From Chitinophagaceae bacterium (lineage in GTDB: Bacteria > Bacteroidota > Bacteroidia > Chitinophagales > Chitinophagaceae), in the NCBI GenBank assembly GCA_947476485.1, contig CANJQU010000020.1:1-48617 (forward strand): a stretch of DNA of 48,617 nt, given 5' to 3'. The notes below the pieces were generated by a model. It was not told the DNA's origin. It did no database searches and saw only the letters and a program-made list of their open reading frames with translations. Position numbers and translations under genes: made by a program. Positions 16,120 through 26,700 of the stretch are shown here, piece by piece (within the stretch, counting starts at the first letter, position 1; the number at the start of each line of letters is the position of its first letter).

Positions 16120-16947
16120 TTACCATTCCATTCCAGGATATGCACGCTGCATGAACTGCAGCTCAGCCAGTATATATCCCAGATGCTCGGAATGACGTCC
16201 TTCCCTGCCGCCCTGCTGCATCCACGCATCTGCCGGAATGTCTATCGCCGCTTCCTCAAGTACCGCCCTTACGCGCGCCATCCATAGCGGCTTGATCGCG
16301 GCAAGGTCAACCCCTATGCCTTCGCCCACCATTGACGTATCTGTTTCATTCATGATGAACATTTCGCCGGTATACATCCAAAGTTCGTTAACCGCCTTTT
16401 GCATACGTGCGTGGCTTTCATCTGTACCATCACCAAGACGCACTACCCATTCACTACTCCAGCGGAGGTGGTAGGTAACCTCTTTCAACGATTTTTCGGC
16501 TATTGCAGCAATGCTTGCGTCCTTACTCTTTTCGAGTGCAGTGAAGAAAAAGTAATTGAAAGTATCATAAAAAAACGAGCGTGCCACAGTATATGCCCAG
16601 TCGATATTAGGCTGCTCCAAAAGAAGCTCGTTGCGAAAATCCCATCCATCACGCAGATAGGCCAGATCATCTTCGTCAATGCTTGCTCCGGAGCTGATGA
16701 TGTTCTGTATCGAAACGGATGTAAATACATTGGTTTTCTGATCAGCTGGCAGCTGATTGAATTGTTCAGCAGCATACTGATAGAGGCTACGAGCACGGCC
16801 GAGGTGATCCAGGGCGGTGTTGGTAAGTGCAATATCCTGTTCGAGCACCGGTCCATGCCCGCACCATTCGCCGAGGCGATGTCCAAGTATCAGTCCGCCA
16901 TCGGCGAGCCGTAATGTATAGTCTAAAAGGGATTTCTTATTGCTCAT
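16120..16947 (-). CDS. paaC: Phenylacetyl-CoA 1,2-epoxidase structural subunit PaaC
   Basis: The 275-residue ferritin-like protein matches PaaC, the non-catalytic partner of PaaA: LRLADGGLILGHRLGEWCGHGPVLEQDIALTN at the start, then DHLGRARSLYQYAAEQFN and a YHLRWSSEWVVRLGDGTDESH block. It supports the PaaAC complex that epoxidises phenylacetyl-CoA. Length is near the family norm. It is 15 bases downstream of paaB. Next on the strand, 47 bases on, comes the GT2 gene. Confidence 0.95.
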   Translation of the reverse strand: MSNKKSLLDYTLRLADGGLILGHRLGEWCGHGPVLEQDIALTNTALDHLGRARSLYQYAAEQFNQLPADQKTNVFTSVSIQNIISSGASIDEDDLAYLRDGWDFRNELLLEQPNIDWAYTVARSFFYDTFNYFFFTALEKSKDASIAAIAEKSLKEVTYHLRWSSEWVVRLGDGTDESHARMQKAVNELWMYTGEMFIMNETDTSMVGEGIGVDLAAIKPLWMARVRAVLEEAAIDIPADAWMQQGGREGRHSEHLGYILAELQFMQRAYPGMEW

Positions 16948-16962
16948 TAAAAGAACTTTTGC

Positions 16963-17259
16963 CTACATGTATTTTACCTCATCAGGCAGGTTATAGAAAG
17001 TGGGGTGACGATATATTTTATCGTTTGCAGGATCGTAGAGAGAATCTGCTTCATCGGGGTCGGAGGCATGAATATTACTGCTTTCTACTACCCATATGCT
17101 TACGCCTTCCATGCGGCGAGTGTATACATCGCGGGCATTTTCAATAGCCATTTGTGCATCTGCGGCATGCAGGCTGCCTGCGTGTTTGTGGTCAAGGCCA
17201 GCTTTGCTGCGGATAAACACCTCCCATAAAGGCCATTCACTTTTGTTGGTATTACTCAT
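16963..17259 (-). CDS. paaB: Phenylacetyl-CoA 1,2-epoxidase subunit PaaB
   Basis: The 98-residue protein has the PaaB pattern WPLWEVFIRSKAGLDHKHAGSLHAADAQMAIENARDVYTRR and a short C-terminal IWVVESSNI...PASDP-like tail. PaaB is a small subunit that organises the PaaAC heterodimers and helps the reductase dock. It lies 178 bases after paaA, an unusually wide gap for this operon, and that gap contains two hairpins at 17330-17382. Confidence 0.93.
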   Translation of the reverse strand: MSNTNKSEWPLWEVFIRSKAGLDHKHAGSLHAADAQMAIENARDVYTRRMEGVSIWVVESSNIHASDPDEADSLYDPANDKIYRHPTFYNLPDEVKYM

Positions 17260-17329
17260 TCTTGTTGTTTATTTTTCGATACAAATAGTCTTAACTGCGC
17301 ACTTGTTCCTCGTGAGTCAACCACCCCGA

Positions 17330-17382
17330 ATTGGAGCAAGCTCCAATCATCTTACCATCGGTCGTGCCCTAGCGGGCACCGG
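17330..17382. repeat. Two adjacent hairpins between paaA and paaB
   Basis: The first is ATTGGAG-CAAG-CTCCAAT (17330-17347), a 7-bp stem with a tetraloop. The second is GTGCCC-TAGC-GGGCAC (17364-17379), extended by outer CGG/CCG pairing. They lie inside the paa transcription unit and could form an attenuator or an RNA-processing site that lowers or separates expression of paaA and the downstream genes. No T-run follows on the minus strand, so simple intrinsic termination is less likely. Confidence 0.5.
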
Positions 17383-17437
17383 AAAAACAGGAGGGGAGTT
17401 GTAACGCCCTCTTATTTCCGTACTTATATTTATAACT

Positions 17438-18388
17438 TTAAGCCGCCTTTGCCGCTGCTTTACGTGCTTTCCTTTTTTCGGCATGAGCCATTGCTGCATC
17501 ACGCACCCACTTGCCATCTTCCCACGCTTTTTTGCGGGTCTCGAGGCGCTGTTTATTGCATGGGCCGTTTCCTTTTACTACGTTCCAGAACTCTTCCCAA
17601 TTGATGGCGCCAAAATCAAAATGTCCACGCTCCTCGTTCCATTTCAAATCTTTGTCCGGAACCGTGAGACCGAGCACTTTAGCCTGCTCAACGGTCACAT
17701 CCACAAACTTCTGACGGAGCTCATCATTGGTGAGGCGTTTAATGCGCCATCTTACACTTTGTTCGGTATGCGGGCTTTCGGCATCCGGCGGGCCAAACAT
17801 CATGAGTGACGGCCACCACCAACGGTTGAACGCATCCTGCGCAAGTTTCCTTTGTATGTCCGTTCCTTTTGATAAAGTAAGCATGATCTCAAAGCCCTGG
17901 CGCTGATGAAAGCTTTCTTCTTTACATACTCGAACCATGGCCCTTGCATAGGGACCATATGACGTGCGGCACAACGGCACCTGGTTCATAATGGCTGCAC
18001 CATCAACCAGCCAACCAATGGCGCCCATATCGGCCCAGGTAAGCGTGGGGTAATTGAATATAGAGGAGTACTTGGCTTTACCAGTGTGTAACTGATCATA
18101 TAGGGTATCGCGGGTAACACCGAGTGTTTCTGCTGCACTATATAAGTACAGGCCATGGCCGGCTTCGTCCTGCACCTTTGCCAGCAACACTGCTTTGCGG
18201 CGAAGGCTCGGTGCGCGTGTTATCCAGTTGCCCTCTGGCAGCATGCCTACGATCTCGCTGTGGGCGTGTTGTGATATCTGCCTGATCAATGTTTTACGGT
18301 AATCATCGGGCATCCAGTCTTTGGGTTCTATGGTCACTTCCCTATCTATTAGACTGTCAAAATGCTCCTGAAATGAGTGCACTGTCAT
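17438..18388 (-). CDS. paaA: Phenylacetyl-CoA 1,2-epoxidase catalytic subunit PaaA
   Basis: The 316-residue protein is the di-iron oxygenase subunit: E75-A-G-H78 (QDEAGHG) and E158-S-F-H161 ([10 protein letters not shown]) are the two E-x2-H metal motifs. [18 protein letters not shown] and the [10 protein letters not shown] segment are also family-typical. It inserts one oxygen atom of O2 into the ring of phenylacetyl-CoA. The C-terminus is an Ala/Lys-rich tail ([14 protein letters not shown]). The start is the ATG at 18388; a TTG six codons up is unlikely. First gene of the operon. A weak TATATTTA box lies just upstream, with no clear -33. Confidence 0.96.
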   Translation of the reverse strand: MTVHSFQEHFDSLIDREVTIEPKDWMPDDYRKTLIRQISQHAHSEIVGMLPEGNWITRAPSLRRKAVLLAKVQDEAGHGLYLYSAAETLGVTRDTLYDQLHTGKAKYSSIFNYPTLTWADMGAIGWLVDGAAIMNQVPLCRTSYGPYARAMVRVCKEESFHQRQGFEIMLTLSKGTDIQRKLAQDAFNRWWWPSLMMFGPPDAESPHTEQSVRWRIKRLTNDELRQKFVDVTVEQAKVLGLTVPDKDLKWNEERGHFDFGAINWEEFWNVVKGNGPCNKQRLETRKKAWEDGKWVRDAAMAHAEKRKARKAAAKAA

Positions 18389-18662
18389 GTATACTGAATT
18401 TTTCAACTGTAAATATACGATTTTCTGCGCACTGGTCTAATATTGCGAGGAAGAAGCGTATGAATATTCTATTTAAAATACAGCAGTTGCTGTATATAGC
18501 ATGATACCACCTTTCTTAATTTTATGAAATAATCGCATATAAAACAAGCCCACGGGAATATTATAGTGCCGGCTTTGCCATAAATTTGATAACGGCCTTA
18601 GCAGGAAACAAAGAAATAATAGTGATAACTTTTGTCTATCTAAACACTTTAATAAAATACTC

Positions 18663-19166
18663 ATGAAACAACTTGCTATTTATAGTTTGATCCTTATGAT
18701 GCTGGTACTTACCGGATGCCCCGTACTTACGAAAAACAGCATTGATGATGGTAGTTATGATGTTCCGAAGTGGATGGCCGGGAAGTGGCAGGCGTTTGAT
18801 AAGGAAGGGAAGGCCAAAGACATTTATTTTTTGGAGAAAGGTGAAAAGAAAGGTAATATGAAATGTTATGACGATGATGGGAACGGTAAAGCTGACCAAG
18901 GTAAAATGCATCAAGTGATCCTAAGCACTGTAGGCAGCAGAACGTTTTTATGCTATTACACTCCTGAGGATGACGTATCTGATGAAGGTTATTATCTATT
19001 TGAATTGCGCAAAGTGAGCAACAAAGAATTCCAACTTGCCGGGATTAAGGAGCATGCAATTGACTATCACGCGACCCAGGCAGCTATTGTAAAATACCTG
19101 GAACAGAATAAGGACAATGATGGCATCTTTGATCCGGCTGAAGTGAGTACTTATAAAAAGCTCTAG
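18663..19166 (+). CDS. Small lipoprotein of unknown function
   Basis: The 167-residue protein has a lipoprotein signal peptide (MKQLAIYSLILMMLVLTGC, lipobox LTGC with Cys at 19). The mature part is polar and beta-rich (VPKWMAGKWQAFDKEGKAKDI...), recalling the small lipocalin-like lipoproteins of Bacteroidota, but no family was securely recognised. A perfect TAAATTTG box at 18581-18588 could be its -7 element, giving a leader of about 70 bases; the -33 is not clear. Probably anchored in a membrane facing the periplasm or surface. A long gene-free region with repeats follows. Confidence 0.75.
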   Translation: MKQLAIYSLILMMLVLTGCPVLTKNSIDDGSYDVPKWMAGKWQAFDKEGKAKDIYFLEKGEKKGNMKCYDDDGNGKADQGKMHQVILSTVGSRTFLCYYTPEDDVSDEGYYLFELRKVSNKEFQLAGIKEHAIDYHATQAAIVKYLEQNKDNDGIFDPAEVSTYKKL

Positions 19167-19296
19167 TGTCTGAAGTATGATTTTTATGATCAAATGATCT
19201 TCATGATCTCAGTGTAACCTTTGGAATTGCCCACTCTCGTAAAAAAAATACTTTTGCACATTTTATTGTTGATAATCAAGCAAGTAAGAAAAAATA

Positions 19297-19374
19297 ATTG
19301 CTCATTTATTGCTCATTTATTGCTCATTTATTGCTCAAAAGTTGCTCAAAAGTTGCTCATTTCCTGCTCACTTC
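19297..19374. repeat. Seven 11-bp direct repeats (TTGCTCA core)
   Basis: The core TTGCTCA starts at 19298, 19309, 19320, 19331, 19342, 19353 and (as CTGCTCA) 19364, exactly 11 bp apart each time. The first three units are identical (ATTGCTCATTT); the later ones vary in the spacer. The helical period places all cores on one face of the DNA, as in iterons or protein-binding arrays. It is non-coding and lies in the 832-base gap between the lipoprotein and ruvA. No gene was found in 19167-19998. Confidence 0.85.
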
Positions 19375-19570
19375 TGAATCGCGGGTTCATGGATTGCAGA
19401 TCGTAAGATTTGACTCGATGAGGATAGAAAAAATGCTTATTCTATCACAAAGGTAATAAGCAAAATAACACGCTCCAACACCTTTTAGTTATAGGGGAAT
19501 CGGTTTGATTTATAGTGGTCATAACCCTTGCGCCGGTGGGAGAGCCGTTAATTGTCTTGAGTGTGGCTTT

Positions 19571-19764
19571 CGATACCTTCGGCATCGTATTATCAATGCG
19601 GGTTATTTACTATAGATATGCGATCCCTTCGGGATCGGTACACTTGATTCAGAAGCCCGAAGGGGGTGAAGTAAAAATGGCATAGGTGGTAAAATGATCT
19701 ACATCCCCGGGAGTTTTGATGCGTTTTTGAAACTGGATTTTGTATTTATGTCCACCCTTCGGGT
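19571..19764. repeat. Cluster of short TTC-loop palindromes in a gene-free stretch
   Basis: Three hairpins share a TTC loop: GATACC-TTC-GGCATC (19572-19586, one mismatch), CGATCCC-TTC-GGGATCG (19621-19637, perfect) and ACCC-TTC-GGGT (19754-19764). A reverse-oriented GCCCGAAGGGGG lies between them (from 19653). They may be REP-like palindromic elements or a decayed mobile element. No open frame of interest crosses this part. Confidence 0.5.
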
Positions 19765-19998
19765 TTGTAAATTTTAATGCGATCGCACCGGGTATATCTG
19801 TCGTTTCAACCCAAAACTCCCATTATTTTTGTACCTTTCCGGCGGTATGAGCAATCATACCATTTTTATTGCATAATGGCTTCAGCAATAGTTGTTTATT
19901 TCAGCAGTCATGGTACGCAGTTTGGCTACGCTCACTGTGACAGGGCTCACCATGAACTATCCATTTAGCTATTGCCGGGCAGTAAATAAATATACTAT

Positions 19999-20577
19999 AT
20001 GTTTGCATATTTAGAGGGAAACCTAACGTATAAGTCGCCGTCGGTGCTGTATATGGATGTACATGGCGTGGGGTATGAGCTACAGATCACGCTACAGACC
20101 TATGCGGTGATACAACCATTGATCAACTGCCGCCTTTATACTCACCTCCAGGTAAGGGAAGATGCGTGGGTATTGTATGGCTTTGCCGATGAAGAAGAGC
20201 GTCACACCTTCCGGCAGTTGCTTAATATAAACGGGGTGGGCGCTGCCACTGCGCGCATCATATTATCCTCTCTTAATACGGGTGAACTGGAGCGAGCTGT
20301 ATCGGGCGAGGACAACAAAACGCTGGAGCGGGTGAAGGGAATAGGAGGAAAGACTGCCCAACGGATCATATTAGAACTAAAAGGCAAGCTACAGAAACCG
20401 AAAAATACATCTGCATCAGCGCCTGTGGTGCACAATACAATGCAGGAAGATGCGTTAATAGCCTTGGTAAATCTTGGCATAAACCGGAATGTGGCCGAAA
20501 GCGCTATAAAGAAAATAGATAATGCGTCCTCATTAACAGTTGAAGAACTTATCAAACAGGCGTTGAGGGCATTGTGA
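19999..20577 (+). CDS. ruvA: Holliday junction branch-migration protein RuvA
   Basis: The 192-residue protein has all three RuvA domains: the N-terminal OB fold (MFAYLEGNLTYKSPSVLYMDVHGVGYELQI), helix-hairpin-helix motifs (LLNINGVGAATARIILSSL; LERVKGIGGKTAQRIILELKGKL), and a C-terminal three-helix domain (ALIALVNLGINRNVAESAIKKI...LTVEELIKQALRAL) that contacts RuvB. It binds four-way junctions and works with the RuvB motor. Length is typical. It lies upstream of sprA, an arrangement seen in other Bacteroidota. It is separated from sprA by two inverted repeats. Confidence 0.97.
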   Translation: MFAYLEGNLTYKSPSVLYMDVHGVGYELQITLQTYAVIQPLINCRLYTHLQVREDAWVLYGFADEEERHTFRQLLNINGVGAATARIILSSLNTGELERAVSGEDNKTLERVKGIGGKTAQRIILELKGKLQKPKNTSASAPVVHNTMQEDALIALVNLGINRNVAESAIKKIDNASSLTVEELIKQALRAL

Positions 20578-20578
20578 G

Positions 20579-20632
20579 CCCTCTCCCCTCGAGCTTCGGT
20601 CCTTCACTGGCGTGAACTCCGGAAGGAGAGGG
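20579..20632. repeat. Imperfect hairpin after ruvA
   Basis: CCCTCTCC (20579-20586) and GGAGAGGG (20625-20632) are perfect 8-base arms, with weaker inner pairing between CTTCGG and CCGGAAG. The left arm directly follows the ruvA stop. It could be a terminator without a T-run, or a dispersed palindromic repeat. Confidence 0.5.
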
Positions 20633-20724
20633 TGAAGTAGAATGAGTTACCTGCTGAGCAAGAGTCAAAAATATGACGACTAAAGCAAAGTGGGATGGAT
20701 TTGAATGGGTAAAAACAAAGGATG

Positions 20725-20761
20725 CAAAGGAATAAAATAAGCTACTTATTTTATTCCTTTG
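20725..20761. repeat. Perfect 17-bp hairpin just ahead of sprA
   Basis: CAAAGGAATAAAATAAG (20725-20741) and its exact complement (20745-20761) enclose a 3-base loop. It ends about 10 bases before the sprA ribosome site and 22 before the TTG start. It may terminate upstream transcription or regulate sprA translation or mRNA stability; no long T-run follows. Confidence 0.7.
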
Positions 20762-20770
20762 TTTACTATA

Positions 20771-20786
20771 AAGGAAACGAACATTG
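20771..20786 (+). promoter_or_regulatory. Ribosome site and TTG start of sprA
   Basis: AAGGA at 20771-20775 is a good Shine-Dalgarno core 8 bases before TTG at 20784. The frame is closed by TAA at 20769-20771. No ATG falls between there and the signal peptide, so TTG is the only reasonable start. The strong ribosome site is unusual for this phylum. Confidence 0.65.
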
Positions 20787-23700
20787 AAGGGTAGGAGTAA
20801 TTTTGGATACAAGCTTGTTGTGATCATTGCACTGGGATTCGTGATTGCGAATGCCGGAGCAAGGGGCTTCCGTACCTATTACGATTATTTTGACCCAGCG
20901 GATACTCCGACCACTAAAAAACCGGTTATCGTTCCGATAAAAGACATCAATGATTCCCTGCACTTTCCGCTGCACGACAAGACCGGTGAGCCTGTGACGG
21001 ACTACCGCCGCCCGAAGAGCATTGACCTGGCCGATCCGAAAAACGAGCGTTCAAATATTGTGTATGACGCGGACTCTAACCGGTATTATTTCAATGACCA
21101 GATAGGCCGTGAGTTCATGCGCAACCCCACCTACCTGACGCTGGATGAATACACTAAGTACCAGGGCAAGCGGGACGAAGACGCGTATTGGGCACGCAGA
21201 CTGGACGCGCTAATGTTGTTCAATAAAACCCCCGAGCTGCCGCAGATGTATAAAGAGGGTCTGTTTGACCGCATCTTCGGAAGCAATACCATATCGGTAA
21301 AACCACAGGGCAACGTGGACGTGACCTTTGGCGGAAACTGGCAGAACATCAAGAACCCCACGCTTACCCAGCGCGCGCAGAAGTATGGTGTGTTCGACTT
21401 TGATATGCAGATGAACATCAACCTGCTGGCACAGGTGGGCGATAAACTGAAGCTTAACATCAGCAACAACACCAAGGCAACCTTCGACTACCAAAATGTG
21501 CAGAAACTGGATTACAGCGGCAAGGAAGATGAGATGCTCAAAAAGATAGAAGCGGGAAACGTGAGCTTTCCGCTTAAGAGCAACCTGATCAGCGGCGTGC
21601 AATCGCTATTTGGATTGAAAACACAACTGCAGTTTGGCAAGCTGTGGGTGACCGCTGTGCTATCTCAACAGAAATCGCAACGCAAGAGCCTTACTGTGCA
21701 AGGCGGAGCGCAGGCACAACAGATAGCCATAAAGGCAAACAACTATGAGGAAAATAAAGACTTCCTGCTGGCGCAATACTTTCGTGACAATTACAATAAA
21801 GCACTTGCCGATTTTCCTATCATCAATTCGCAGATCACTATCAGCAAAGTGGAAGTCTGGGTTACGAACCGCAACGGTACAGTAAATGGCGTTCGCGATG
21901 TGCTTTGCTTTATGGACCTTGGCGAGGGTGACCCCTACCTGAACCAAATGGCGAATCCGAACAGTGGTATCCGCGGCGGACTACCAGATAACAGGGCAAA
22001 CAGGCTATATACAGAAATGGTGCAGAGCCCGAACGGCCGCCTGCAGCGCGCTGCCACAAACGCAGCAGTAGCCCTGGGACTAACGCAGGGGCAGGATTTT
22101 GAAAGAACTACGGCGCGCCAACTTGCGGCTACAGAGTTCACGTTCAATCCACAGCTTGGTTATATCATGCTGAATACGCAGCTAAACTCAGACGATGTGC
22201 TTGGCGTAGCTTTCCGTTATACATATAAGGGCAAGGTATACCAGGTAGGTGAGTTTGCTGCAGACCTGCCACCAGATACCACCAATCCAAAAGTATTGTT
22301 CCTGAAGCTTATGAAGGGCACTTCTTCCCGCCCTACCCTGCCTGTGTGGAAGCTGATGATGAAGAATATCTATGCACTGGGCGGTTTCGGCGTGTCGAAA
22401 GAGAACTTCACTTTCAATATCCTGTACCAGGATCCGGGCGGCGGAGAACGCCGGTACATGCCTGAAGGTCCCGATGAAGGAGTTCCATTCCTTTCGCTGC
22501 TGAACCTGGACCGGCTGAACACACAGGGCGAGCGATCGCCAGATGGGGTGTTTGACTTTATGGAAGGCATCACTATAAATACCCAGCAGGGAAAGATCAT
22601 ATTCCCGGTGCTTGAACCTTTTGGCAAAGACCTGCTGCGTGCAGTGACCGATTCCACAAAAAGCAATTCTCCTGATCCGGTGCTGCGTCGTAAATACATC
22701 TACCAGGTACTCTATGACTCCACAAAAACAGTGGCACAACAGCAGCAGTCGACGGACCGGTATATCATGCGGGGCACCTACAAATCATCTTCATCATCGG
22801 AGATATTCCTGGGCGGCTTTAATATTCCCCCGGGCTCCGTATCTGTAACCGCAGGCGGGACACGACTTATAGAAAACCAGGACTACACTGTAGATTACGG
22901 ACTGGGCAGGTTGAAAATAATAAATACGGGTATCCTTAACTCAGGGGTGCCTATTAACATACAATATGAAGACAATGCCACATTCGGTTTTCAACAGCAG
23001 AACTTCATGGCTGCGCGGCTGGACTACTATGTAAATAAAAACCTGACCCTGGGCGGCACCATCATGCGGCTGAACGAGCGACCATTTACGCAGCAGGTTT
23101 CCTTTGGTGATGACCCTATCAAGAACACCGTAATGGGCCTGGATGCAAACTACCAAACGGAAGTGCCAGCGGTGACACGCGCACTGGACAAACTACCTAT
23201 ATACGCTACGACCGCGCCCTCGTTCCTGAACAGTAACATGGAGGTGGCCGCAATACTACCCGGCCATCCAAAGCAAATAGACGCACTGGATCCGGAAGGC
23301 TCAATTTATATAGATAATTTTGAAGGTACCAGCAGTGCATATGACCTTAAATTTCCAGCACAGGCCTGGTCGCTGGCATCGACGCCTTTTGGAGCAGTTG
23401 ACCGGAATGCAAGAGTGCTGTATCCGGAAGCGCAACTTGACGACCAGCTAGCAAACAGCCTGAACAGGGCACGCATAGACTGGTACACGATAGAGCCTAC
23501 ACTTGTAGACCCCGGATCGACGGTGCCGTCATACGTAGCCAAAGACCCAAACCAGCATTACATAAGGATGATCAGGCAACAGGATGTATTCCCTAACCTT
23601 TCCGCCCCCCCGTTGCAGAATGCGCTACCTACTTTCGACATAGGTTTTTATCCGAACCAAAGAGGCCCTTACAACTTTGATGTGAATGCGAACGCCTACT

Positions 23701-26700
23701 CATCGGGTGTGAACCTTGATGGCACACTGGCCAACCCGAGCACAAGATGGGGCGGACTTACCCGACCAATAGATAATACAGACTTCGAAGCATCTAATGT
23801 AGAATACATCCAGTTCTGGGTAATGGACCCTTTTATCAATAACCCAACAGCAGCAGGTGGATCGCTGTACTTCAATCTTGGTGATGTGTCAGAAGACATT
23901 CTTAAAGACTCGAGAATGTTCTTTGAGAATGGGATTCCCTCCCCATTTGACGGGACGAAGCTGGATACCACTGTGTGGGGCTATCTGCCAAAGTTTGCAC
24001 AACAAATAACACGGGCATTCGACAATGACAACACAGCCCGCACGCTACAGGATGTGGGATATGACGGTCTGCCGGATACCTCTTCCGTGCCCGGTCAACT
24101 GACAGAGCAAAAGAAATTCTCCGCTTTCCTTACATCGCTGAGATTGAAACTAGGCCCTGCGAACCCAGCATACCAGCAAGTGCTTGGCGATCCATCGAAT
24201 GATGACTATCACTACTTCCGGGGAAGTGATTTTGATACTGTAAATAATAACAATGGCCTGGGCGTGCTGGAGCGATACAAGCGCTACAACAGCCCACAGG
24301 GAAACTCACCGATCACAGATCCCAGGGCCTCTTATGCCACCTCTTCAACTACCCTGCCAGAATCTGAAGATATAAACAGGGATAATACCCTGAATGAAGG
24401 AGAGAGCTATTTCCAGTATCGAATAGATATGACCCCGGGCATGCAGGTAGGGTCTAATAACATTATCAATGTGCAAAACAGCTTTGTGAAACTGCCTAAT
24501 GGAAATACGGACTCCGAGCGCTGGTACCAGTTCAAGATACCGATCGAGAATTATGATCACAAAGTTGGCGGCAAAGGAGACTTCAGGTCTATCCGTTTCC
24601 TGCGCATGTTCATGAGCGGATGGAGGGACAGCGCTATACTGCGCTTTGCCACACTCGAGCTGGGCCGTAACCAATGGCGCAACTACAATTATTCCCTGAC
24701 GACACCGGGTGAGGCAATGCCACAACAGAACCAAGGACTGACAGACTTCACTGTGACATCGGTAAGTATAGAAGAGAACGGCTCCCGTTATCCGACACCA
24801 TATGTGATACCGCCGGGGGTAAGCCGGCAGTTGACAACTGTTTCGGCTGGCCAGACCATACAACTTAATGAAAGGGCGCTCTCGCTGAAAACATGTGCAC
24901 TTCAGGACGGTGATGCGAGGGCTGTTTATAAGGAGGTGAATGTGGATATGCGCCAGTTTACCTATCTACGTATGTTCATTCACGCGGAAACCGTAGTGGG
25001 CCAGCCAGAAGTGAGAAATGCAGATGTAGCTGCATTCATCCGTATAGGCAGCGACTTTACCAACAACTATTACGAGTACCGCATGCCGCTTACCGTGACA
25101 CGGCCAGGAACGAGCTCAGCAGACCTTGTGTGGCCAGGCACAAACGAGATGAACATCGTTTTGCAGGACCTCGTGGAAGCTAAGAAAGAACGCGATGCAC
25201 GGGGTTGGGCCTCCTATGTGCCTTATTACAGCACGGACTCCAGGGGCAATACGATCGTTGTTGTTGGAAATCCGAATATCGGCGGGGCAAAAAATATAAT
25301 GCTGGGTATGCTGAACCCTAAGAAGACCAATACCACACAGGGCGATGATGGCCTGCCCAAATGTGCGGAAATATGGTTTGACGAATTGAGGATGGCGGGC
25401 ATCAATGACCAGGCCGGTTATGCAGCAGCCGGCAAGGTTGCGGTGCAACTTGCTGATCTTGGAAATGTGAACCTGTCGGGCAGTATGCACACGGCAGGCT
25501 ATGGCAATATAGACCAGAAGATCGGGCAGCGGTCACAGGACAATTATACTCAGTATAATACATCTACCAATCTTCAACTTGGCAAACTGATGCCAAAGAG
25601 CTGGGGTGTGCAGTTGCCTTTCTTCGCCGGATATACACAGAATGTAAGCAACCCAAAATATGACCCGAATGATGCGGATGTGCTGATAGACGATGAAATG
25701 AGCCGGGCAAGAAATGTTGCTGCACGCGACTCCATCAAGAGAGCAACACAGGATTTCACATCGATCAAGAGCTTTAACTTTACCAACGTAAAGATAATGG
25801 GTAATACAGCCGCAGGTACACCCAGCAAGCCACGCAAGATATGGAGCATTAAGAATTTCGACTTCAGCTATTCTTACAACGACCAGGTGAAACATAACCC
25901 TACTATAGCCATGGACGACCTGAAGACACAAAGGTTCGGAATGGGGTATACGTATGCCATTAAGTCGAAACCAATAGAACCATTCAAGCGGTTCATCCGT
26001 TCAAAATCGAAATGGTTCTCCCTGGTGAAGGATTTCAATTTTAATCCATTGCCGTCCACATTGACGATGCGCAATGACCTGACACGGATAAATGAGGAAA
26101 CCCAGGTGCGGAACATAAATGACGGCAGCGGCTATGTGATACCGCCTACATTTTATAAGATATTCAACTGGAACCGCGCATACACCCTGCGTTGGGAGCT
26201 GGCAAAGTCTTTGTCCTTTGATTATTCGGCTACCAACATATCGCGTATTGATGAACCTTATGGCCGCCTCAATACAAAGGAGAAAAAAGATTCACTCTGG
26301 GGCCGGATCAAAACATTCGGGCATACCACTTCATATATACAGACCTTTAACAGCTCGTATAATGTGCCACTCGCCAAGCTACCGATGACCGACTGGATAA
26401 CAATGCGCCTGGGATATAGCGCCAACTACTCGTGGACAGGCGCTCCGCCGATCGCGTATGACCTGGGCAATACTATTGGCAATACACACACCAAAACAGT
26501 AACCGGGGAGTTAAACCTGACACAACTGTATAATAAAAACCGGTGGCTGAAAGCACTGAATACAAAGTCGCCTTCGAAAGGCGGTGGCAGTAAAGACATC
26601 AGCAGCCCGCAGGGAGATAATTCCAAGAACCTGAAAGACCTGAGACAAACAAAAGGCGGCCCGGGCGGCGGCAGCAAAGACGTGAGCCTGGATGAAAGCG

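Noticed and set aside
19297-19374. CRISPR array
   Set aside because: The 11-bp units have no unique spacers and no cas genes are near. They are simple direct repeats.
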